This document shows, in pieces, positions 23,685 to 34,733 of a stretch of 64,000 bases of DNA (the stretch's first letter is position 1; the number at the start of each line of letters is the position of its first letter). The position numbers were made by a program, and so were the translations under genes. The notes under the pieces were generated by a model. It did no database searches and was not told the origin of the DNA. It saw only the letters and a program-made list of their open reading frames with translations. Source of the DNA: Drechmeria coniospora (Eukaryota; Ascomycota; Sordariomycetes; Hypocreales; Ophiocordycipitaceae); the NCBI RefSeq assembly GCF_001625195.1, contig NC_054389.1:6630520-6694519 (forward strand), read 5' to 3'.

Positions 23685-24079
23685 CGTCGCACGTCGTCTC
23701 TCTCTTTCCACGTCCACGAGAGCGAGCTTCGGTTGGGACGATGTGAGGCTGACCGGTTCGTGACAACCCGCTACGCCTAGCTGCAGCACTCAAGCGATGC
23801 CGGGTGGCTCTGAAGCTCCAGCAGGTGAGGTGCACCGAGATGGGGTGATCGGACCAACTCGGGCAGGCTGGGTACAAAATATGCGCGCTGCTCTTGTCTT
23901 GGTTGTTGAAGCGTGAGGCCACGATGCTGTCCGACGCTCTTTCAACAGTTGTCCCAGAAGCTCTCCCCGCCTTCGGGCCCTCTGTCAATGGCCGTAAAAG
24001 GCGAAGGTGACCTAATTGGTGGGCCGGTCCGACTCAGTGACCGAGCTCCCTCGTCGTTGGTGCCACGACCCCGCCAAAC

Positions 24080-24530
24080 CAATCTGGTGCTGAATGTAGG
24101 TAGATGTACTCCGCACTTACCACCTCTCCGATCATGTAATTATTAAGGATGCTGTGCAAGTGTTGGGTCTTGGAGGGCTGGTAATGAATGGAATATTGCA
24201 CAGTAATAATACTGTGCAGGTGTACTTGTACCAAGAAATAGCAGGAGCAAGTACACCTTGTCGGTACTCCGTAAGACCTGTACCTACGATTTCAGTACTG
24301 TAGTACTCAGTGATATTAGCGTCGACCAGCACATTTTGGGAACACTTCGTACGGAGTACTTTGTACATGCACAAGTAAGCACTTAAGTAAGTACTTTCAA
24401 GCACGGATGGATTCTAACCCAAGTACTCCGTACTTACGCAGTACGAGTGGGTACCTCGTCAAGAGGGAGCGGCAAATAGTAATAGCACTTACTTAAGTAG
24501 GTGTGCAGTGTTGCATGTACTTCGTACTGT
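24080..24530. repeat. GTAC-motif cluster
   Basis: AT-rich non-coding block full of GTAC-centred words: GTACTCCGCAC, GGTACTCCGTAAG, CGTACGGAGTACTTTGTAC, AAGTACTCCGTACTTACG and TACTTCGTACTGTAC. TACTCCGTAC, or its reverse complement GTACGGAGTA, is the recurrent core. Confidence 0.7.
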
Positions 24531-26104
24531 ACACCGGCGTACTGATTGGTGCCTGACATCTCGGGCCATCATCCGTGGCAAGAGAGGCCAGAGACCACCT
24601 TCGCCAATACGAACGAAACACGACCCGACTTTTCCAGTGCCCAAGTGTCCATCCGTCACCGTCCTCCTCTCATCAGCCGCCACCCCTCGACATTGCCATC
24701 CCGCTGCGAACACTATCGAGCAATTGTGGCGCTGCATGCTGTGCGTTTGGTATCCAGATCATTGAATCTGACTTCAAACCGGCCATCGAATCTGCCATCA
24801 AGCGACTCTGACCGTGTCGCGCTGTGACGTTGGCATTCCAATTCTCGCGCCATTTGTCTGTCGCCTCAGCTCTCTCTCCTTTTCTGTCCCTCGGATAGTG
24901 CGTCGTAAACAGCCTTGTGGGGGATCATGATCTCCCGAACTTGGATTGGGAAGAAGGATTAAGCCATTTTGGAGGACGCGCACTGGGCACAGGGTAATTA
25001 TGCCTCATTTCTGACCCCCATCCCTGCGTCTCCTTTCCATCTTTCCATCATTCCCATGCAGCATGACTTCCCTACCCATACCACCACGTCGCCTCCCAAG
25101 TTGTTGGCACTCGCCTTGTCCCTGTCTGCCGCATTTACCCTCAAATGAGCACAAGAAACGTCTCTGTATGTTTGATTCACTTTCGCAATGAATGAATTGC
25201 CTCGATCGTGAGATCCGGAAGGCCATAGACCTGCGAGAAGCCGCAACTGGTCCGTGGAAGGGAGTCGGGAGGCTAGGGGGGCGGTGGGCGGTGCGGGTTT
25301 CTTCCACTCCAACCAATTTTAAGGTAATATGGATAGCTGGCGCGGTGCAGCCGTCATGGGCTGCCCATCACATCGGCGACCTGGACAGCTCTCTGCTGTT
25401 CGGAACGGGGGCGATGGGCCATTCAGATTCGGCAGCAAGTCTCTCGGTACAGTGACGATGATTTTTGCGACAATTCACGTCGTGGAAGACTTGCTTCCTG
25501 ACTGGTTTTGGTGGTGGCCTCGAGCAAGCTAGCTACGCTATGCTGCTCCGCAACTGCACACAACAAGTTCACGACAGAGCCGATAAAGGCACCCGCCATG
25601 AGCGTCAGCATGGCCCCGAGAAACCAATACGTTGCATCGCGTCCGGATACTGCTTAATCGGGCGCAGTCTCGTCAACCGCCTCCAGAGGACAACGAGATG
25701 CTATGCAGCCAGTCCCATGTGGCATCAAAGTGCTGCCCATATTCTGTTGACGGCAGCTGCAGCGCCTGCACGCAACATGAAACGCCGCACATCCCTTTGA
25801 TGGTATCGCAAGTGCCTTGCCAGCCAAATCTTTTTTTTCTCCCATGCATGAACACATGCACGCATGCCGAGCTTCTCCTCCGCCGGCCCGCTCCTTACCT
25901 TTTGTTTACTCATTTCCATGCCTCGCAAGCAATGCGCTAATTCGTCTCGATCAAGACCTCACAAGCCATCTCGAAATTCTATCCCTGCGATCCTACCCGC
26001 TTCGGCTTAGCGCACGGACCGACCTGACCGGCCCGCCACCCGATAATTAGCCGTGTTCACCAGCTGCAACACCCACCCGCTCGTCCTCAGAGAGTGTGAG
26101 TCGG

Positions 26105-26116
26105 CCCCCCCCCCCC
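26105..26116. repeat. Poly-C tract
   Basis: Run of 12 C in the leader region of the PNUTS-like gene. Other poly-C runs occur at 42921, 49497, 49886 and 62612. Confidence 0.9.
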
Positions 26117-26382
26117 GCCTCTGCATAGCTATCATTGGTGGCGCGTCATCGCCCAAAACCTACTGCTGCATCCTTACTGTCGAGCCACCAACACGGCCGT
26201 TGATTGAGCACACTGCCATCACCTTCATCACCAGTGCAGCAGCAACAGCTCCAACCTGCGTTAGATAGCGACGCCTGCTGACCCTTAAATGCTGCCGTTA
26301 GATTCTCGTATCGTCCGCTGCTCTCCGCTGGTTCGCGCATGTTTGCTGAGGCGTAGACGCTCGTGCCTGAGCCTCGACAAAC

Positions 26383-29300
26383 ATGCAGCCCTGGACCAAC
26401 CAGGGCCAGAACGCTGCGGATGAACAGAATCAGTGGCAGTCTGGCTTCGCGTTTCCGACACAGAACGGCCAGTATGATCCAAGCCAGCACCAGTGGTCGC
26501 CGCCGATGGCCGGCCAGGCCGCCGCTTTCGCCGCAGTCAGTCACGACGCGCAGAATAGCCTCGCGACCGACTTTCGCTTTGACCCGACCCAGCAACCCGT
26601 CGCCGACACCTTTCTCGAGGATCATCTGACGACTTCGCAGCCGACACAGATGGCCTTCCACGCCGGCAGCCATAGCACCCTGCACCAGCAATTTCCCGAT
26701 GCCGACTCGGCAATGCTGGATCCATCCTTTGGCGGTAGCTTGCATCCTACCATGTTCGGACAGCAGCAGCCGCAGCAGCCGCAGCAGCCGCAGCAGCAAC
26801 CGCAGCAGCAGCAACAGCAGGTCAAGTTGAACATGGCCGGCGGGAACGCTGGCATGGGCCACATGGCCATGGGCCAGATCCAGAACAATTCGCACACGCA
26901 CCCGCAGGCCTTTGCCCAGTCTGACTTTGCCTTTCCCGCCGGCACCCAGCCCTTTGGTTCTCCTGCGAATCAAGTTCCCCAATATAGCCCACCTCCGTTG
27001 CTGGCCCGTCTCGCGCCGGCACGTCGACAGAGCCTCACGCCGCAGCAGCAACAGTTTGACAACAACCTTCGCCCCAATCATGCGCAAGCCTCGACGTTCA
27101 GACGTCCTACCCAACAGTCTCCCGATAGGCAACGTACGCAGCAGCAGCTCTTTCCGGCACCTGGACAACCTCTCGTGCCACCTGCCACCGCCCCTCCGGA
27201 TCAGTTCCAACCCGGAAACCACGCTCACCTAGGCTTTCAAGAGTTCCCAGACCACGCGTCGCAGGCGCAACTGCAGCAGGCTCATCAGGCGTCAACATTT
27301 TCCTCTCCACAGCAGCTAGTATTTCAGCAGCCCGTGCAGCTCATGCAGGGAGTTTCCGGTCAGCAGCAGCAGCCGACCTCCAACCTACATCAGCAGGTGA
27401 CCGCCGCGAACACGCAGTACATGACGCAGCAGGAACCCGAGACATTTGCGCTCGCCGCGGCCGAGCCGTCTACGAAGAAGAGAAAGAGGGCATCGAAAGG
27501 CGCCCCGGATGCGACGGCGACGGAGCCTCCGGCACCTGCCATCGTGGAACTCTCGCCCGAGGTAGTGGCGAGAAAGACGGAGGAGATAGATGCTCTGACA
27601 GCGCCAGTGCCGACTGCCGACGAGGCCAAGCTGCTGGCCGACGCCGGGAAACGCGGCAGGAACGGTGGCGCCAAAGTTGCGCAGAACAAGGCCATTCCGT
27701 ACCTCGTCGGCGATGGCAGCATCCAGCTTCCAGGTATGGCTGCCGTCCCACATTCTTGATGCCAGGACTGATTTGTTCGTCGAAAACAGCCCCGAAGAGC
27801 TTCGATAAGCTGGCCCCCTTAGTCGCGGTACCGCCACGTAGTGGTAAGCCCGCCGTGCCCGGCCTTGGATACGCCTTGCCGTGCGAGGTCCAGGGCATGT
27901 TCACGAGCCAGTACAACCCATCCTCCGACAGAGTTGGCCTGGACGAAAGGCGAGAGGAGGCCAAGGGACTCCTAGACGAATATGACCGATCCATGACGGC
28001 GCTGGGGAAGCGACAGCCCAAATATACCGAGTATCCTCGTATGCTTGACCCCATTCCCTCGCCATGGGCTCGCGCTGAACTTGTTGCAGATGCCTTCAAG
28101 GAACAACTGAAAGCCGACGAGGCCCTGAAAAACAAGGCCGGCAAGAAGGCCAAGAAGGAACAGGAAGGGGAGCGCGGCGCGCACAAGCCTGTGAGCACCC
28201 GAAGCAGCTCTCGCCACTTTCCATTTCACGCTGACAAGACGTTGATGCAGATCCGACCCGCGACGCGACCAACGGATCCTGCGGCGGCCGCGGTATGGGA
28301 TATCACTGGCATCGTGCACATCGAACCCTCGGTTGGACGAAACCCCGCGCTCATCGCGAACCGCGTCAAGGAAGCGGGCGAATACCTGATCAACCTCCGC
28401 GGCGAGGCGAATCGCTCCAAGGTGGCGCACGACCAAGCGACGAAAGACAAGCTTCCCACGAACGAGATCGCAGAGTTGAAAGCAGCGGCCGCTCAGAAGA
28501 AACAGACGCTCTACAAAGCGCTGGACGCCACGGTCGAACACGCCGACGACGCCGTCCTGGACAATCTCGGTGGCCACCAGAAGCTGGTCCTCAGCCTCGT
28601 CAACGCCTTGATTTCGTGCATCAAAAGCAATGATTTCTCGGGAGACCTGCCGAAGATTGTGCTAGAACTCTTCACCCTCTTCAAGATGACCAAGAAGATT
28701 GCCGAGACGCCCAATCTCGACATGGTGCTGAAGCGCTTCGAGGACAAGGGCGATGAGGCCGCCGGAGAGCTTGCCCGCGAGGTCGCGCAGAGCATGACGA
28801 AGCTCATCAAGGCCACCGGTTCTGATGCTGCACCTGGGTACGCTGGCACATCTGCCGCTGGCAGAGTCAAGGCCAAGTCGGGTCCTGGGGATGGTCCATC
28901 GGCCAAGAGAGGCAGGGATGACGACGACGACACCCGGACGGTGAAGAAGATTGCCGTCGAACCCGGCAGCTCCGCGTTGAGCAAGAAGTTGGGTCAATTC
29001 AAGGCGCCTATGAAGGCGGCAGCAAGCAAGGCGACGTCATCCATCTTGCCGGGTAAATCGCGACCAGTGGCCAAGCCAGCTTCGAAGCCATCTCCGCCGG
29101 CTGGCGCCGACGGCACCAACGCATCGACCGACGACAAAGGCAAGTCCGACCCCAAGAAGGGCACCAAGTTCGATGCCAAGCCCGGCGCAGCGGCTCCCAA
29201 GAAGGAGGTGAAGGCTCCACCGAAGCCTGCGGCAAGCTCAAGCTCGTCGGTGGTTTCGAGCATCTCGTCGCTGCTCGAATCCATCAACGCAAAGAAGCCC

Positions 29301-30493
29301 GAGATTGCGGCCGTGACGACAAAGGACAGCAACCGATCGGAGACGCCGGAGACGGCCGAGCAGAGAACGAAGAGGCTCCACAAAGAGGCCCGCCGGAGAC
29401 TTCGCGTCAGCTGGAAGCCCGAGAGCGAGCTGGTCCAGATCAGGATATTTGAGAAGGACGACGAAGAGGATGAGGGCCGAGCGAGTAACATGATACTAGA
29501 CGCAGCAGACGACCGGTCCGAAGGCATGGTCCTCAAGCGACGGGCCGATGTGGGCGTGGAGGATGAGGACGACGATCCGTACCAGCCGTGGGAGAGCCCG
29601 GTGGCGACAGACTTGTCAACCTTGCCCGACGATGTCCGCAGAAAGAATTTCGTGACCCGCGGCGGCCACGTCGCCGTTGCTACGGAGGAGCAGAAGCGCA
29701 TAGCCGAACGAGAGCAGCGCGAGCTCATGGCCGTTTACACGGACCCGGCCGACATCCCTGCCACGCCAAAGTCGCCGCCGTCGGAGCCGTCGGCGGCGAA
29801 GGCTGAGGTCAAGGTCGCACAGTTGCCTCAAGATGATGATAAATTCAAGGAGATCCATCGTCGGTGGCAAGAGGAGCAGCAGATAGGACCGGACAAGGCG
29901 CTCCAGGAAGCCATGAAGCGGCTCGACTCCAAGAGTAACCTGTCCACAAGGCTAGACTCCATCCTTGGACGTCTTCACCAGGCAGGCTCCGGCAAAGGCG
30001 GAGCGGCCGCGCAGCAGCCACCGGGGTTGGCCCAGGCGATGGAGATTGCCACGAAAGCAACGAACACCAACGTCAACATCCCCTTTGTCATGGGCAACTC
30101 GGTCGAGACACACGTTCTCGCATGGCTCAAGTGGGATGGGAACCAGGCTTGGCGCGACCCGAACCCTGTGCACGTCGACCCTACCCGGGTCCACCAATAT
30201 GGCAGCTCAGAAGTCGAGCAGGCGGGCATGGCCATCGAGGGCTTGGTGAAGGGCCTCGCTGGCCGAGCACATCCGGCCAACTCGCCTCCGGAGTGGCTCA
30301 TGCCGGACGAGGAAAGGGTGCGAGAGTGGTGGTTGGGCTACAACAAGGAGTTGGCGGCGAAGCAGAAGAAGGAGGAAGAAGCGCGGGCCAAAGCAGGGGC
30401 CGAGGCCGAAGCCAACGCTCTTTTAGCGGCGGCCGCCGCCGTTGCAGGGCAGCAAGGGCAAGTCAACCTGCGCGATTGGAGTGCGTATTTCGC

Positions 30494-30540
<47 letters not shown>

Positions 30541-30989
30541 CGTACGCGCCGTACATGGCGCTGCTACAGCAGCTGAACGGTGGTGCGAGGCAGGCGCCTG
30601 CACAGCAGCAGCCTCTTGCCACTCTCCAGACCTCCTTACCCGACAGCCAGCTGCAGTCGATCCTGGCGGCTATTAACAGCCAGCCGTCTCAGCAGCTGCA
30701 GCAAGCGCCGACACAATCGAATCCCGCAGGCTACGAGCTCTCGCATCAGTATTCTCAGATGGGCCAGGACCGGCAGGCATCTTCCTTTGAGGGCGGCGAC
30801 AGAGACAGGGATTGGCAAGACGCTCACGGACGAGACGATGGGCCCCGGGACGCAGACGAGGGCAGAAAGAAGAAGCGTTCAGGGACGCATCACAAGTCGG
30901 GCAAGGCACACACCGGAAGCAAGCTGTGCACCTATTGGCAGCAGGGCAGTTGCGTCAGAGGCGACAAATGCACATTTAGACATGACTAA
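26383..30989 (+). CDS. PNUTS-like PP1 regulatory subunit with CCCH zinc finger
   Basis: Probable nuclear targeting subunit of protein phosphatase 1, linked to RNA polymerase II termination and 3' processing. Exons 26383-27733 and 27790-30989 give 1,516 residues. Residues 1-400 are a Gln/Pro/Asn-rich prion-like region (QQQPQQPQQPQQQPQQQQQQ), followed by KKRKRASKG. A helical domain at about 685-790 (ALISCIKSNDFSGDLPKIVL, then FKMTKKIAETPNLDMVL) fits the TFIIS N-terminal fold. RVSW at about 988, in RRLRVSWKPESELVQIRIF, fits the PP1-docking RVxF motif in the same setting as TVTW of animal PNUTS. A 15-residue CAG-encoded Gln run sits near 1353. The extreme C terminus is one CCCH finger (CTYWQQGSCVRGDKCTFRH, C-x7-C-x5-C-x3-H). 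The order TFIIS-N, RVxF, CCCH is that of PNUTS (fission-yeast Ppn1 and budding-yeast Ref2 are functional relatives). The domains are visible; the PNUTS identity is inference. Confidence 0.82.
30495..30539 (+). repeat. Coding (CAG)15 microsatellite
   Basis: Fifteen uninterrupted CAG codons inside the PNUTS-like gene. A pure CAG run, without CAA interruptions, is expected to be length-polymorphic between strains. Confidence 0.95.
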
Positions 30990-31260
30990 GTCGGAGCGAG
31001 AACCATTGTAGCTAGGCATTTGGCTGTACAATTATTCATCCGATGGGTGCGACGGTGGGAGTCTGTCAGGCGTTGGCGGGTTTCATTTCGATTTAAGCAC
31101 AGGCTGCCTGTACGAGCCTCGTATTATCATGGCCTGGACCGGGTTCGTTGGCTTCACATTTGTATATCCATCCATCTGCGGCGCCTGCCAGGATAGCAGG
31201 GCCACATGACGGCGAGGCAATTTTGCTCGAAGAATAGAGGCGTCACCCTGTGCAAGTCAC

Positions 31261-32328
31261 TCAGCTATCCTCCGTTTTCATCTCCGTATCCGCGCCTGGC
31301 CTCGCTACGAGTCCACGGAGGCACAGGTCGTATACGACGTCCTCGACCCGCTTGACATCATATTTAACGGCATCGGCGCGCTTGCGCAGGATGTCGTTCT
31401 TGAGGTTGAGGAGCTGGAAGCCAGCGAAGAGATCCTTGATGAAGGTGGCGATGGTGAGGGGCAAGGAGAGATCGCCGTGGGTGACGGAATTTGTGGCCAG
31501 GCGGGAGAGGTCCTGGGTAAGGTCGGTGAGGGAGAGGAGGTATTCCTCGATGGTGAGATGGAAGCTGTCGCGGTCCTTCAGGTTTGCGGGGACTGCTCAG
31601 GATGCGGTAAGCATCTTGACGCGTTTCCCAACCTCGGGTCACATCCTTTTCGGCCTTCGTCTTCTGGAGAGCAGGGAAGCCTCTGAGAGAATGGGGGGGG
31701 GGTTGACTTACCGGAAAAGATGGCGCCGACCTCCTCTAGACTGAGCAGACGTCCGACCTCCTGCTGCGTCGAGGCAGTCGATTCCTTGGGGAAGCCACCG
31801 AGCCAGGCGCAGTAGACGACGGTGCCGATGGCATTTTGCATCGCGCGGGACCATTTTGCGTTGTACCTGCCGCGAATGTTAGCCAACGGGAGGCTGCGAT
31901 GCGAAGTAGAGAGAAACGATGTCCATGTTTTCATTTTTTTTTTTACATTCTCGCTAGCAAGGAGAGGGAGAGGGAGATGGATGGGCTGGAGGGGTGACGG
32001 ACTGGTAGTATGGGTGCTTGGATGCAACCTCATTCAGCTCCGCGATGACGACGGCCTCGTCCTTGACAGCGGCCTCAACTTGAGCGACGAGGGTCGGGTC
32101 TGGCAGAGTCAGATACAAAGGATCCAGTTGGTGAAGGGGCGCAAGGAACGCACATTGGCTGCGCGGCGTAGAGTGCACGCGTGATAGCAGGCCCTGGGCC
32201 GTAGCGACCGCTTTCTCAAGACGCTGGACGATAGCCGTGAGGGTCTCGCGTACCTGCGTCTCCTCTTCTATCTTCGACTCCAGATAGGCGAAGATGGAGG
32301 GGTCGAGGAGCGGTGCCTGGGACGTCAT
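31261..32328 (-). CDS. Translin
   Basis: Single-strand nucleic-acid-binding protein that with TRAX forms the C3PO endoribonuclease, known in fungi for trimming pre-tRNA fragments. Exons (minus) 32328-32154, 32099-32003, 31866-31712 and 31592-31261 give 252 residues, slightly longer than the usual 228. Family motifs are seen: SKIEEETQVRETLTAIVQRL near the start, RVHSTPRSQ, and after splicing YPTLVAQVEAAVKDEAVV. YNAKWSRAMQNAIGTVVYCA, LTIEEYLLSLTDLTQDLSRL and NSVTHGDLSLPLTIATFIKD follow. The C terminus contains LNLKNDILRKRADAVKYDVK. Intron 2 uses a weak GTCCGT donor with a perfect GCTAAC branch site. TRAX, which carries the catalytic residues of C3PO, is not in this window. Confidence 0.94.
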
Positions 32329-33025
32329 GATGGCCAATTTTTGGACGGATAGATGAACGCAAAGGAAGGAGGTAGCAGTGTTGGATGTCAGGAATGAAGC
32401 CTGCGATTGACAGCTTGCTGTGAATGAACGTTAAGGAGAATGGTGAGGGAATGAGTGAAGAGTTTGGTGGGGTACAGGGTGGATAGACGGATGGATGGTG
32501 CTTCAACACCAGAATCCAAACAAGAATACAGTTACGAAACGTGGATAACAATTGTACGCAGTTCAGTTGGACGAAGTACTTAGATCTTACGATCACGATG
32601 GATCGGGTGCTTGTTTGTTTGCAGATTTCCAGGTTCTCGCCACGCAGCACGACGCGCAGGCACCTCACGCACAAGCTGTACAGCAATCGGAGGCGCGCAG
32701 CACGACACTGCTTCAGAGAATGCTGCAAAAATACCGTCGCAGGTCAAATCGACCAGGCCTCAAAAGGTGCAGCATCTCATATTGCAATATTGTGCAGCAG
32801 CAACGTGAGTTCTTGCCTATATGCCTGATCCTAGGTGATTCACCGCCACGATGCCAGCTTCAGTATCACACATCCGTCCCCACGAGCAACTCGGGCTACC
32901 AATGCTGAACCCTAAAGTCCACGCACACACACACACACACACACACAGCATCCTGCATACGCAACGCAAAAGCTCCTCCTTTCTTCTTCACAACCCAGGA
33001 GAACCCAGGCCTGCAATGAAAATTG
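32329..33025. other. Intergenic region between translin and U2
   Basis: Promoter of the minus-strand translin gene and 3' flank of the U2 gene. An AC dinucleotide run occupies 32924-32948. No gene was recognised. Confidence 0.55.
32924..32948. repeat. AC dinucleotide microsatellite
   Basis: Uninterrupted run of about 12 AC units just downstream of the U2 gene 3' end. Confidence 0.9.
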
Positions 33026-33214
33026 AGTTCGCATCACCTGGAGGCAGTGTAATACCAGGGACACTGTGGGTGGAAACGTGTGCAAGCACAGAGGAATCCG
33101 CCCGAGGGCCAAAAATAGGAATAATCACGAATAGCCTCCTTAGAGGCATTTCAGAGATTAAACTGAAAAGAACAGATACTACACTTGATCTAAGCCAAAA
33201 GGCAAAGAGAGCTA
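33026..33214 (-). ncRNA. U2 spliceosomal snRNA
   Basis: Base-pairs with the intron branch site during splicing. Read on the minus strand, the 5' part is TCTCTTTGCCTTTTGGCTTA followed by GATCAAGTGTAGTATCTGTT, nearly identical to U2 of other eukaryotes. It includes the branch-site-recognition sequence GTAGTA (33177-33182). The conserved stem-loop IIa region (TTTTCAGTTTAATCTCTGAA) comes next. An Sm-binding site ATTTTTGG lies at 33109-33116. The 3' stem-loop IV (CCTGGTATTACACTGCCTCC then AGG) matches the usual U2 3' hairpin. Length of about 185-190 nt fits. The exact ends are estimated: the 5' end from alignment to known U2 starts, the 3' end a few bases past stem-loop IV. Confidence 0.95.
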
Positions 33215-33258
33215 AAGAAGAAAGGAAAAGAGAACAGAAATCTGGGCTGGGTGGCACG

Positions 33259-33270
33259 CATTATATAGAA
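33259..33270 (-). promoter_or_regulatory. TATA-like element of the U2 gene
   Basis: TTCTATATAATG on the minus strand, about 45-55 bp upstream of the predicted U2 5' end. The position suits an RNA polymerase II snRNA promoter. Confidence 0.55.
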
Positions 33271-34733
33271 GTTTAAGGCGGTGAGAGAGTGGGGTGATGG
33301 CAGAATTCAGGGTCAATGAGACGCGAGCATTGGACCCGCCATCACTACTACAGAGTTGTACGAAGCACAGCGAAATGAGACATTGCTGCCCCAGGCAGCA
33401 ATGAGCAATGGGGCAGCCATGCCGTCAAGCCAGCTTGCAAAGCAACGCAGGCAGGGCAGGAGCAAGGATGAACAGGAAAGCACCCAGCATGCGTCATGGG
33501 CAACCTGCCTGAGGAACCCCAGATCGAGGGCAGGGCCAGCCAGTTACGAGGCGCCGTGGCCGAGCAGCGCCTGCACAGGCCTCAGGGTGCCAAGTGCTGA
33601 AGCTGGAAGCTCATGGCTAGGTGTGTGATGGGTGGTGTAAAGGCTGACGGCCTGATGACTGATGACCTGCCAACATTCTGACGAGCCCAATCCTGAGACC
33701 ATTTCGTGCCCAGTCCCAGGTCGAGCCTACATCTAATATCATGAAATGTTCATGAGGGATGCCGATGAAATTGGGGATCATACTGCAACCAACCAACCGG
33801 CACCGGGACGTGCGACCGATATCGGGAGCCTCAACCGCCATTGCACGCGTGCATTTCGTCGTCAAGAATGAAGGGCGCCCTGCAGCTTATATCGCGAACC
33901 CGACGGGACGGTATGATCCACAGAAAGCAAATGAGCCGCAGCTCTGAGCAACATAGCTGTACGAGTACGCTTCATCGTTGGCTCGCCTTGGCCCCCTCCG
34001 CTCCTGCAAGCCAAAATTGCAACTCCTTGCCCTGGGTCCCTTTTTCGTCCCATCGCTGATGGATGATCGGCTCTGGATGTCGCAAGCAGAACGGCTGTTC
34101 CATGTCTCCGATGGTCTGATCCGCATCCTCTCACTAGTACCCATCCACATATCCTTGCAAAGTGCTCTCAAGGAGTCGTGCTGCCTTCTGACCGTCTCGA
34201 TGATGCAGTCCGCAAGAAGGAATAGTTCGAGCAGCTCAAATAAACACCCGGGGTCTGTGTCTAGCCCGCCACCACAAGTAACCGGTCTATTCGTTCCAAT
34301 TCCAGGCGACACATACCACGGAGCACAGACGTACCTGCGTTCAAAGCCGCTGTTCTCGCTCCCAACACCATGAGCAGTGCCAGTCCGACGACAGCAGACG
34401 CCACTGGCTCGTACTTCCCGTCCCACACTGTCGATCATCGACGCCTCGTCTTCGAATTCGCCCGGCTACGGTTGCAGAACGCGGCAGCGGAACCTGCCAT
34501 CCGCGCTTGCAGGAACTTTACAATACTTCACTCTTGGTATTGTTCTGTGGCGCATACAGCGTTCCCTGTACGACATGGCAAGGGAAACAGTGGAAGCATA
34601 GAATCCTTGGATCCCATCCAAAGGACCTATTTAATGAAAGCATGCCCGGGATCCATGTTGATCGGTTTCTCATCTTGCATGCACTGACACTGTAGTTCTC
34701 CTCGAGCATTCTTACGTCGCACCAGGCTAAGCC
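33271..34733. other. Intergenic region upstream of the sedolisin gene
   Basis: Divergent promoters of U2 (minus) and the sedolisin (plus). A 183-residue minus-strand ATG frame (34438 to 33887) contains one hydrophobic helix-like patch (LFELLELFLLADCIIETVRR) but no recognisable domain. An overlapping plus-strand frame is similarly unsupported. Neither is called as a gene. Confidence 0.45.

Larger units (their letters stand above)
23685..26382. other. Intergenic region between SLY1 and the PNUTS-like gene
   Basis: Divergent promoters of two genes, about 2.7 kb apart. 24080-24530 is a dense GTAC-motif cluster. A poly-C run lies at 26105-26116. The remaining reading frames are short, mirrored on both strands and without recognisable domains. 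Confidence 0.5.

Noticed and set aside
33887..34438. 183-codon minus-strand ATG frame with a hydrophobic helix
   Set aside because: No domain, overlapping frames on the other strand, and position in the sedolisin promoter; kept only as a note.
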